A stretch of DNA of 64,000 nt from Frankiales bacterium (lineage in GTDB: Bacteria > Actinomycetota > Actinomycetes > Mycobacteriales > Jatrophihabitantaceae). Below are positions 21,112 through 28,401 of this stretch, in pieces. The translations under genes were made by a program, and so were the position numbers. The notes beneath the pieces are model-generated. The model made no database searches. It was not told where the DNA came from and saw only the letters and a list, made by a program, of their open reading frames with translations. Where the stretch lies: assembly GCA_025966315.1 (NCBI GenBank), contig JAOPUZ010000023.1, positions 1 to 64,000 on the forward strand. Reading direction: 5' to 3'. Position 1 is the first letter of the stretch. Every line of letters begins with the position of its first letter.

Positions 21112-21768
21112 TCACGCCAGCCAGGACGGTGGTGCGCCGATTTCGCGCACGGTCTTGAGTGCCAACTCAAGGAACTCGCGGCGTGCCATGGCGATCCGGG
21201 TAGCGTCGAACGGGATCTCTAGCTCGGCGAACTTTTCCTGGATTTCTTCTTCGGAAAGTTCCAGGAGCAGTTCAATCTCCCAGTAAAACTCACCAATATC
21301 GCCAAAGAAGGCCAGGGCGGCGCCCTGCACTGCCGCCACGATCCCATCCCGCGAATTCTCGCGACGCGGCTGATTGACGCGGCCCATTATTACCTTCAAC
21401 GCCCCCAAATCCGGTTCATGCTTCGGGTCGATAAAGGGGAAGTAGTCGAACCGATTCGGGGGATCCTGCCCGATGAGTTCCGCCACCCGCGAGCGAACCC
21501 AACCAATCCATTCTTGAGCGGACGTCTGAAGCTCGTTTGGTAGGTCACCAACGTAGATTCCTTGGGAGTCAAGCTCAGCGTTCAACCCCGCTATGTCGTA
21601 GCGGGAACACAGCGCGTCGACCTCGTCAACGAGCTTGGCTGCAACTATCGGGGAATCCTCCACAAAGGCCTCAACCACGGACGACTCTGATCCGTAAACC
21701 TCTCGAAAATGCTCCATAAAGTAGTCCCTAGACAATATTGCCAATACGGGATATTGGACTATCGACAT
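21112..21768 (-). CDS. Probable toxin immunity protein (CdiI-like)
   Basis: 218 acidic residues, no signal or membrane segment. The N-terminal half (YPVLAILSRDYFMEHFREVYGS, VVEAFVEDSP, LVDEVDALCSRYD, WIGWVRSRVAELI) has the look of CdiI-type contact-inhibition immunity proteins. The C-terminal half (about 105-218) is helical and acidic (LLLELSEEEIQEKFAELEIPF). It begins 31 bases after the stop of the toxin gene and runs the same way, the usual toxin-immunity order. A broken copy of residues 106-196 lies at 24941-25210. The immunity role is inferred from place and resemblance. Confidence 0.6.
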   Translation of the reverse strand: MSIVQYPVLAILSRDYFMEHFREVYGSESSVVEAFVEDSPIVAAKLVDEVDALCSRYDIAGLNAELDSQGIYVGDLPNELQTSAQEWIGWVRSRVAELIGQDPPNRFDYFPFIDPKHEPDLGALKVIMGRVNQPRRENSRDGIVAAVQGAALAFFGDIGEFYWEIELLLELSEEEIQEKFAELEIPFDATRIAMARREFLELALKTVREIGAPPSWLA

Positions 21769-21799
21769 ATTAGACCCCTCACGTTCTCCATCTTCCTGG

Positions 21800-23137
21800 T
21801 CACGGATCGAGAAATGAAGTCACAATCCTGAATCCGACGGGCGACTCAGGGTGTTTTTTGAGTACTACGACGATCGTCGACGCAGGAACCACATCTGTCG
21901 CACCCCGCATATGGACTCTACCCAAAGGGGACTCGGCGGTATGTCGTATTACGACCCGAATTTCGCTGCTCGTCAGAAACTGCATTACCTCGTTGCGTTC
22001 AGCGTGTATTGCACTTGTCACGCCTTCCTCGATCGCCGACCGATTGGGGTACGCGGACACTCCCTTTAGCTTGGGTTCCAGCGCACGGCGTGCCCAGATC
22101 GACGCGTCGTCGGCCGCCTCGTGGTTGTAGAGGGTGTGGCCGTTATCCCACACCTCGTGCTGAGCCATCCCGCCGCCGGGAGCGATGAGGCTGACGTCGG
22201 TGCGGCCACTCTTGATGACGTCACCAAAATGCTCAATGTTCTTGGTCAGAAGCTCGATTTGCTCGGTGCTGGCGGGGTTCCCGAGATGTACCGCCTGCTT
22301 GAGTCTGGCACCGCCAACCGGGATCGCGGCTAGACCATCACCCGCCAGACTCTTCCAGCCGACCGCTCGCTCACCATGAAGTGCCCGGTCGGTATCGGTG
22401 AGCAACTTCGCTGCCGCCGCGACCGCCACGACACCCCAAACAACAACGGCTGCGGGCGGACATACGAACTCCAGACCCATCGCGACCCCGGAGAGATCGT
22501 TGACCACCGCTCCGCACGCGGCAGAGAAGGTCGCCAGAGATGGATGTTCGATAAAGGCGCTGACCGGGTCCGCCGCATGCTGCAACCAGTGCCCGATCTT
22601 CGACCACGCCGAGCGGTGGGGATCCAACCCGGCCGGCTCGCTGGTCCACTGCCTGACGAGTCGATCGTGAGCCGCCAGCAGCGTGTCCAGTTCGGCGTCC
22701 AGCTGAGCGACCAACCCGATTGCAACCGCATCGATAGCCAGTGGGACTGCGGTAGGTCCAGCTGCGTCGCCGGAACAGTCGCTCTGTCGCGATGCCAGTA
22801 TTCGTTGCAGCTGGTCGATGCTTGCCGTTGAGGCTGCGAGAGTGAAGGCATAAGCACCGGCGACAGCCGCACAGTCGTCGAGCCAGTCAGCGGTCTGACT
22901 ACAAACCGGTCCAACGCGGTCCAACGACTCAACGAACGATGTCGCAGCAACACCATGCCAGCCAACAACGCCACCAGCGTCTACGGCAGCGCCGATCGAA
23001 CGGAGGTGCGCGGCCGTGCGTGACATCCAGCCACCGGTTGCGCGCAGGCGACCGGACTCATCGGGAGGAACGAGCGCGGCGCGGTTCCATTGGAGCCCGT
23101 ATCGGGTAGCGAGGGTATTGGCAGTCATGATCGACAT
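21800..23137 (-). CDS. ESX-type polymorphic toxin with C-terminal RNase A-like domain
   Basis: 445 residues, no signal peptide. The N-terminus is helical with a W60-H61-G62 motif, like WXG-type substrates of type VII secretion. A hydrophobic stretch lies at about 216-246. The last 115 residues match the pattern of CdiA-CT RNase A-like toxins: HTLYNHEAADD, VSAYPNRSAIEEGVTSAI, PLGRVHM, FRIVTSF at the end. H339, R350, T440 and F442 are candidate active-site residues; the last would be Tyr in the characterised relative. The immunity gene follows. No ESX secretion gene is in the window. Toxin class is inferred from motifs. Confidence 0.65.
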   Translation of the reverse strand: MSIMTANTLATRYGLQWNRAALVPPDESGRLRATGGWMSRTAAHLRSIGAAVDAGGVVGWHGVAATSFVESLDRVGPVCSQTADWLDDCAAVAGAYAFTLAASTASIDQLQRILASRQSDCSGDAAGPTAVPLAIDAVAIGLVAQLDAELDTLLAAHDRLVRQWTSEPAGLDPHRSAWSKIGHWLQHAADPVSAFIEHPSLATFSAACGAVVNDLSGVAMGLEFVCPPAAVVVWGVVAVAAAAKLLTDTDRALHGERAVGWKSLAGDGLAAIPVGGARLKQAVHLGNPASTEQIELLTKNIEHFGDVIKSGRTDVSLIAPGGGMAQHEVWDNGHTLYNHEAADDASIWARRALEPKLKGVSAYPNRSAIEEGVTSAIHAERNEVMQFLTSSEIRVVIRHTAESPLGRVHMRGATDVVPASTIVVVLKKHPESPVGFRIVTSFLDP

Positions 23138-23301
23138 GACGGCAGACGTTAGGGCGTGATTCAGCCTGGGACCCGTTTATCCACAAGGTGAAACCACACT
23201 CACCGCAAGGTTGGGTCCTGAGACCTGACTGCTCCGAAGTTATCCACAGAACGGTGATCAGACTCGGCGGGGCCATGCTCCGCTATGACACCATCTCGTA
23301 C

Positions 23302-24012
23302 ATGCCACACCCACCTCGACAACGCCATAGACGACTTCGAGGGATGATTGATGTTTTGGCAGCGGGACTCCTGACGATCAGCATTGCCTCGTGTGGCGGG
23401 CATGGGCAGCGGGCCGGTGCGCAAGACACGGCTACCTCGCCCAATAGCTCGCCGACTACTGCACAGCCGTCAAAGACACCAACACCGACCACGGCACGGC
23501 CGTCAACTACACGGACCCCCGGCGCACTCTCGACTACTGTTCCGACCGACGTGCCGATGGTCGCCTATAACCAAACCAAGGCCAACGAAAAACCGCCCGT
23601 TCCGCCGATGCAGACCATTGGGCCGCTCGGCGCTCAAGCCTTCGCCCGCTTCTACATGCAAACAAACGATTGGTCCTACGCAACCGGCAGCACAACCTAC
23701 ATGCGCCATTACTTCACTAGCACCTGCGACGAGTGCGCATTCTTTGCTAAAGGCGTCGACACACGAACCCGCGCCCACCACCGCTATATCGGCGACCGTC
23801 TAATTGTGCGCGATATATTCTCCGATGGCGACGAAACTAACCCCCACGAACAAGAGGTCGTGGTCACCTATGACGTGACAAGCGTCGAACTTGTTGATTC
23901 GGACGGGAAGTACGTCGACGCAGACCCAGCAGCGCTGGGCCTAAAAGACCGACTTCACCTCAAATGGACTGCAGCTGGTTGGGTCGTCACGAGAGGAACG
24001 CCAGTCAAATGA
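23302..24012 (+). CDS. Putative lipoprotein, DUF6318-like
   Basis: An exported protein with a basic N-terminus (RQRHRRLR), a hydrophobic segment and a lipobox ending IASC (Cys about residue 31). A Ser/Thr/Pro-rich linker follows (about 40-85). The globular part has AQAFARFYMQTNDWSYATGSTTYMRHYFTSTCDECAFF, with the CxxC and layout of actinobacterial DUF6318 lipoproteins. The ATG at 23302 gives a normal 31-residue signal; ATGs at 23275 and 23344 are alternatives. Its stop overlaps the next gene's ATG by four bases. Function unknown. Confidence 0.65.
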   Translation: MPHPPRQRHRRLRGMIDVLAAGLLTISIASCGGHGQRAGAQDTATSPNSSPTTAQPSKTPTPTTARPSTTRTPGALSTTVPTDVPMVAYNQTKANEKPPVPPMQTIGPLGAQAFARFYMQTNDWSYATGSTTYMRHYFTSTCDECAFFAKGVDTRTRAHHRYIGDRLIVRDIFSDGDETNPHEQEVVVTYDVTSVELVDSDGKYVDADPAALGLKDRLHLKWTAAGWVVTRGTPVK

Positions 24013-24914
24013 GTCTGGCAAAGCGAACGAAACCGCTTTTCCTGGTCATGGGGTTGGTGATTTTGGCATTGGCGGTGCCGGCGTACCTGCGAGCGTCCGC
24101 CTCGACAACCGCTGTGACCACCTGCGTTACACCGGCGCAGACTCACGTCGGGAAGCGAGGACGAGACTATGGCGTCTATATGGACTCAACATGTACCGAC
24201 ACCGCGGGCGACAGCAGCGGTATGGTGCCAACCACACAGTCACCAACACGCGTGGTGGATTGCGGTATAGCCGTTGCCGGGCATGACGACCGCTGGAACG
24301 TCGCCCAGTGCGGAACCCATTACCAAGCCTGCGCGGATGCGATCACGCATGGATCCGAAGACGCCTTCGCCACCCAAACCCAGAACCCCGCAAGCAACCG
24401 ATGGACCACAACCACTATCTGGTGCCCCCAAACCACCACACCAACGCCGAACCCAGACACCCTCCGCCAACACGCAATCCGGTTACTCCCCGCGTTGGCG
24501 CCGACCATCAATCCACCCGACAACGGCTTGGTCAACCTAGAAAACATCCTTTCCAACCCAACGTCGACGAGACGAACGCTCCCCGCAGCCAACGTGCTCG
24601 GCACGACCGTCCGGCTACGCTTGCATTTCGACCACGCCACCTGGACCTACGGCGACAAGTCGGACCCCGACACCACCCATGACCCCGGCCAGTCATACGA
24701 CCAAGCCGCTAACCCGTGCCACACACTCCAATGCCCCGACTACTTCGGGCACACATACACCCAACCCGGCACCTACACCATCAGCACCACCATCACCTGG
24801 ACCGTCGACTACACCCTCAACAACCGCGATTGGGCCACCCTCGGCCCACTGAACGGACCGACCACCCGGCACACGACCCATATTCGCAGCGCGCACACTC
24901 AACTCGTGCCCTGA
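24009..24914 (+). CDS. Secreted Thr/Pro-rich protein of unknown function
   Basis: 301 residues. A basic start and one hydrophobic helix (LFLVMGLVILALAVPAYL) give a signal peptide or anchor. The rest is extracellular in character: cysteine pairs in an N-terminal part (TRVVDCGIAV, QCGTHYQACADAI) and a C-terminal beta-rich, PKD-like part (WTYGDKSDPDTTH, YFGHTYTQPGTYTISTTITWTVDYTL). It overlaps the lipoprotein gene by four bases, so the two are made together and may act together at the surface. Residues about 77-112 are repeated in the fragment at 26181-26287. Confidence 0.65.
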   Translation: MSLAKRTKPLFLVMGLVILALAVPAYLRASASTTAVTTCVTPAQTHVGKRGRDYGVYMDSTCTDTAGDSSGMVPTTQSPTRVVDCGIAVAGHDDRWNVAQCGTHYQACADAITHGSEDAFATQTQNPASNRWTTTTIWCPQTTTPTPNPDTLRQHAIRLLPALAPTINPPDNGLVNLENILSNPTSTRRTLPAANVLGTTVRLRLHFDHATWTYGDKSDPDTTHDPGQSYDQAANPCHTLQCPDYFGHTYTQPGTYTISTTITWTVDYTLNNRDWATLGPLNGPTTRHTTHIRSAHTQLVP

Positions 24915-24940
24915 CCGTCCTGCGACATCGAACACCGCCG

Positions 24941-25210
24941 GCGTGCCATAGCGATCCGGGTAGCGTCGAACGGGATCTCTAGCTCGGCGAACTTTTCCTG
25001 GATTTCTTCATCGGAAAGTTCCAGGAGCAGTTCAATCTCTCAGTAAAACTCACCAATATCGCCAAAGAAGGCCAAGGCCGCACCCTGCACTGCCGCCACG
25101 ATCCCATCCCGCGAATTCTCGCGACGCGGCTGATTGACGCGGCCCATTATTACCTTCAACGCCCCCAAATCCGGCTCATGTTTGGGGGCATAAACGGGAA
25201 GTAGTCGAAC
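24941..25210 (-). pseudogene. Broken partial copy of the immunity gene
   Basis: This stretch is nearly identical to 21181-21451, the part of the immunity gene for residues about 106-196. A C-to-T change turns the Trp codon into TGA (25040-25042), and a one-base deletion near 25188 shifts the frame. The 5' half of the gene and the last 22 codons are missing. Both ends are abrupt: unrelated DNA lies on each side. It is therefore a non-functional remnant or a duplicated cassette fragment. Confidence 0.85.
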
Positions 25211-25736
25211 GCCGCGCAGCGAGATCTGCAACGGCTGGGGATGCTGGTCGGTCTTCAACGACTTCTTCGGCGAGTTCAACACGACGTCCATCTACATGGG
25301 ATACGGCGGGAAGACGATCGGTAACGCTCACTTCCTGGTCGAGTGGCACCTGACCGGCGGTCAGTCGCTGGAGAGCCCGGTGCAGTCCAGGGTGTCGCGA
25401 TACACAGTCCACACGATCTTCACCGGGGCGCTATCGAACGGTGCCAAGGGCGTGCCGAACGGTGGATCGGTCAAGAAGCAGTGCGGTCCGAACACGCGGC
25501 CGGTGGCGGCTGCGAACGCACTCGTCTCGTACCCGAGTGGCTGCAGACTGTCCGACAAGACGAGCTTCGACCACAACCAGATAGTCGAGGCCAGCTGGAC
25601 GTTCAGTGACTACCCCGGCTACTGGTACTTCTTCGTCCGTAGCCCTGTCTCGCACTCCACTGACAAGGTCACGTACCGCTTCGGGCTAGCGGACTCGCTG
25701 CCTGGCAACGCGGCCCTTGGAGGATGGAACGCCTGA
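25192..25736 (+). pseudogene. 3' fragment of an unidentified, probably exported protein
   Basis: An open frame from just after a TAA near 25189 to the TGA at 25736 starts abruptly at the end of the immunity fragment. It has no start codon before an internal ATG at 25296, already well inside protein-like sequence. The product is rich in aromatic residues and has scattered Cys (EICNGWGCWSVFNDFFGEF, YTVHTIFTGALSNGAKG, WTFSDYPGYWYFFVRSP), typical of a secreted beta-sheet domain. I do not recognise the family. It looks like the tail of a gene whose 5' part was lost in the same rearrangement. Confidence 0.55.
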
Positions 25737-25752
25737 GTAGCAGAGTAGTGGC

Positions 25753-26025
25753 ATGACCGTGGACAAGCAGAAGTACATGGACTGGGAGAGCGCGCCAGAT
25801 GACGGTACTGACTCTCCTGACGAGGCCAACTTCAAGCCGACCGCCCACGTCATGCCACTACCGCACTCGGAGCTTTGGCACGGCGTCTGGGCGACGCACG
25901 CCATCGACGGGCACGAAGAGCTAGAGGGCACCAAAGACGAGGTCGTCGCCTGGGCCACGGAGCGATGTGAGACCATGTGGGTCTGGTCTGAAGCGGCTCA
26001 GGACATAGTTCTGGTTGCTAGCTGA
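25753..26025 (+). CDS. Small acidic hypothetical protein
   Basis: A 90-residue acidic, Trp-rich protein (MDWESAPDDGTDSPDEANF; LWHGVWATHAIDGHEELEGTKDEVVAWATER). There are no signal, membrane or recognised domain features. The ribosome-binding site is weak (GTAGTGG before the ATG). The sequence is protein-like and less GC-rich than the core genome. Its stop lies directly against the convergent small gene that follows. It could be a small phage- or plasmid-derived gene. Function unknown. Confidence 0.45.
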   Translation: MTVDKQKYMDWESAPDDGTDSPDEANFKPTAHVMPLPHSELWHGVWATHAIDGHEELEGTKDEVVAWATERCETMWVWSEAAQDIVLVAS

Positions 26026-26178
26026 TCACAGCTCAGCGTCCAGCCGCCGCTGTCCGTACAGGACGTAGAGGTTCTTGTCTCCCTCGGTCGGCTCGCCCGC
26101 GTGCAGCTGCTTGATGCCGACGCTGATGGGGTACTGCTGTAGACCCTCGAAGCCAAAGATCACCTTCGGTGCGGTCAT
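26026..26178 (-). CDS. Very small hypothetical gene, possibly a remnant
   Basis: 50 residues (MTAPKVIFGFEGLQQYPISV, then a stretch ending YVLYGQRRLDAEL). It converges on the 90-residue gene with no gap. The composition is protein-like, with a plausible short beta-rich fold, but no family is recognised. It begins two bases before the start of the repeated fragment at 26181, so it may be a truncated piece of a larger gene. Confidence 0.35.
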   Translation of the reverse strand: MTAPKVIFGFEGLQQYPISVGIKQLHAGEPTEGDKNLYVLYGQRRLDAEL

Positions 26179-26180
26179 GT

Positions 26181-26287
26181 CAGTCACAAACACGCGTGGT
26201 GGATTGCGGTATAGCCGTCGCCGGACGTGACGACCGCTGGAACGTCGCCCAGTGCGGAACCCACTACCAAGCCTGCGCCGATGCGAT
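26181..26287 (+). repeat. 107-bp direct repeat of the secreted-protein gene next to gmk
   Basis: This segment repeats 24237-24343 with six base differences and keeps the reading frame ([19 protein letters not shown]). It ends four bases before the gmk stop codon, so the accessory segment abuts gmk through a duplicated fragment. Both copies have the same orientation and lie 1.9 kb apart. Confidence 0.9.
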
Positions 26288-26291
26288 TCGG

Positions 26292-26879
26292 TTAACGAAC
26301 GACAGGCTCTCCGGCCGACTCGATCAACGCGACCACCTCAGCGGCGGCCCGTTCGATGTCGTCGTTGACGACCACCAGATCGAACTCTCCGGCCGCCGCC
26401 AGTTCGGTGCGGGCCTGTTCGAGCCGAGCTGCGATGACCTCGTCCGGCTCAGTGCCGCGTCCGACCAGTCGTTCCTGAAGGATCTCGTACGAGGGCGGCG
26501 CTAGAAAGACGAACTGCGCCTCAGGCATGGACTGCCGCACCTGGCGCGCACCCTGCAACTCGATCTCCAGCAAGGTCGGCCGGCCGGCAGTCAGATGTTG
26601 ATCCACCGGCTTACGCGGCGTGCCGTAGCGATAGCCCGCGAAAGTCGCGTATTCGAGAAACTGGTCAGCCTCGATGAGCGCATCGAATTCGGCGTCGCTG
26701 AGAAAGTGGTACTGCACTCCGTCGGTCTCGCCGTTTCGCGGCGCGCGCGTTGTGCAGGACACCGAAGCCCACACGTGCGGGAACAGCCGCCGGACCTCTG
26801 CGACGACAGTGCCCTTACCGACCCCGGACGGGCCGGAAAGTACGGTGAGGCGGGTTGCGTCGACATGCTCGGGGCTCAT
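26292..26879 (-). CDS. gmk: Guanylate kinase
   Basis: It phosphorylates GMP to GDP. 195 residues with the P-loop GPSGVGKGT, the GMP-binding [20 protein letters not shown], and the lid region beginning [16 protein letters not shown]. The ATG at 26879 is chosen because similarity starts there; the frame is open further upstream only by composition. It lies between the pyrimidine operon and the accessory segment; its usual partner rpoZ is displaced. mihF, normally just upstream in actinobacteria, is not here. Confidence 0.96.
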   Translation of the reverse strand: MSPEHVDATRLTVLSGPSGVGKGTVVAEVRRLFPHVWASVSCTTRAPRNGETDGVQYHFLSDAEFDALIEADQFLEYATFAGYRYGTPRKPVDQHLTAGRPTLLEIELQGARQVRQSMPEAQFVFLAPPSYEILQERLVGRGTEPDEVIAARLEQARTELAAAGEFDLVVVNDDIERAAAEVVALIESAGEPVVR

Positions 26880-27012
26880 GCCTCGATTCTGCCCAATCAA
26901 GCGCGAGGCGGCACGTCGGGGGCCGCAATCGGACGCGACCATTCGTAAATCGCGCCACGAACTACGCGCCACGCCACGAACCACGCACCGAAGCGCCGCC
27001 GCGCGCGACATA

Positions 27013-27504
27013 TTATTCCGCCGGACGAATCGGGCTGCTGGCTGCAGCGCGCGCCAACTGCTCCACACCCTGTGGACGGCCATAGACCACATCGAAGGCC
27101 AGGCGGCTGCGCACCCGACAGCTCAGGCGAACCGTGGCACTGTCCGGATCGACCTCACCCGTAATCCGCATCGCCGCAGCACCGGTACCCATCGCGGCCT
27201 GAGCGAGGTAGCCCTCGATGGCCTCGGACAGCGACGAGCCACCGATGAGCGGAACGAAGCCTCCCGCACCGGTGCCCGTTCGATGCAGCGGGTCGAGCGC
27301 GGCTACGTTGGCTGCCGCCACGGCCGCTCCGTCGCACACCGACTGCAGATCGCGCTGCTTGGTAAAGGCATCGCTGGCTGCCACCCCACCCGCGACGACC
27401 AGGAAAGCGATCAGGAAGAAGCAGAGGATCAGCGGAATGATCGAGCCCCGCTCGGACTCGTCGGCACCCAATCGAATCGACCGGTAACGGCGAGCAAGCA
27501 GCAC
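27013..27504 (-). CDS. TadG/TadE-like pilus assembly or secreted protein
   Basis: 163 residues with the TadG-like N-terminus: a Glu/Arg-Gly-Ser start ([32 protein letters not shown]) with one membrane helix, then [17 protein letters not shown], the pattern of Flp-pilus minor pseudopilins and related actinobacterial proteins. The rest is Ala/Gly-rich. No other tad gene is nearby. It lies between pyrF and gmk, where mihF usually sits. GTG start; the ribosome-binding site is weak. Confidence 0.65.
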   Translation of the reverse strand: MLLARRYRSIRLGADESERGSIIPLILCFFLIAFLVVAGGVAASDAFTKQRDLQSVCDGAAVAAANVAALDPLHRTGTGAGGFVPLIGGSSLSEAIEGYLAQAAMGTGAAAMRITGEVDPDSATVRLSCRVRSRLAFDVVYGRPQGVEQLARAAASSPIRPAE

Positions 27505-27573
27505 TCACCGAGTATCCCGGTTGCACGCCCCGCCGACCGACGCCTGTGGACAACCGGCGTGTGGACAACCGGG

Positions 27574-28401
27574 TCAGCCTCGAAGAAAGGCAAAATCCTC
27601 GATCACGTTACGCACGGCGGCAGCTAGTGAACTGACGTCCGGCCCCTTGCTCAACACTTCGCGCGACACCGACGGCAACACGGCGGCGGTGTGGTCGCCG
27701 AAGATCCTTTGCACGTCGGCACGCCCACCGCCCTGGGCACCTATGCCGGGCACTAGGAAAGGTCCATTCAGGCCGCTCAAGTCGGCGATCGAGTCACCGA
27801 TCGTCGCACCGACGACGACGCCGTACGACCCAAGCGGGACGGCACCGGCGTTGCGCGCCGAAAGGTCGTCGATGACTGACTGCGCCACCGTTCGGCCATC
27901 GGCGAGCCGAGCGTGCTGCACCTGCGGACCCTCAGGATTCGACGTCAGCGCCAGCACGAAGACGCCAGCATCGTTCTCGTCGGCAAGGTCGAATGCCGGC
28001 TGCAACGAACCGACGCCCAGATACGGGCTGACCGTGATCGCATCGGCGGCCAGGTCCGACGACTTGTCCAGGTAAGCCTGCGCATAGGCGTCCATGGTCG
28101 AACCGATGTCACCACGCTTGACGTCCAGTACGACCAAGGCGCCGGCGTCGCGAGCGGCGACGACCGTCCGTTCCAGCACCGCGACGCCGCGGGACCCGAA
28201 CCGCTCGAAAAACGCGGACTGCGGCTTGATCACCGCGGCAAGCGAGCCAAACGCCTCGACGCAGGTTAGCGCGAACTTCTCCAGCGAGACGAGATCATCC
28301 TCGAGTCCCCATGCCTTGAGCAGCGCCGCGTGCGGATCAATGCCGATGCAGGCCGAACCACGTTCGGTCAGGGCCTGGTCCAATCGTGCTCCGAAGCTCA
28401 T
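27574..28401 (-). CDS. pyrF: Orotidine-5'-phosphate decarboxylase
   Basis: The last UMP step. 275 residues, the longer type 2 subfamily common in actinobacteria. The active-site segment is VVLDVKRGDIGSTMDAYAQAYL; SPYLGVGSLQPAF and LVPGIGAQGG are phosphate-binding parts. The ATG overlaps the pyrD stop by four bases, so it ends the pyr operon by coupled translation. Confidence 0.95.
   Translation of the reverse strand: MSFGARLDQALTERGSACIGIDPHAALLKAWGLEDDLVSLEKFALTCVEAFGSLAAVIKPQSAFFERFGSRGVAVLERTVVAARDAGALVVLDVKRGDIGSTMDAYAQAYLDKSSDLAADAITVSPYLGVGSLQPAFDLADENDAGVFVLALTSNPEGPQVQHARLADGRTVAQSVIDDLSARNAGAVPLGSYGVVVGATIGDSIADLSGLNGPFLVPGIGAQGGGRADVQRIFGDHTAAVLPSVSREVLSKGPDVSSLAAAVRNVIEDFAFLRG

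Noticed and set aside
24915-26291. Insertion sequence or integrase behind the rearrangement
   Set aside because: No transposase, integrase, inverted terminal repeats or tRNA site are visible; only gene fragments and direct repeats are seen.
26880-27092. Upstream extension of the guanylate kinase frame
   Set aside because: The added residues are Arg/Ala-rich without similarity; the ATG at 26879 is the normal start.
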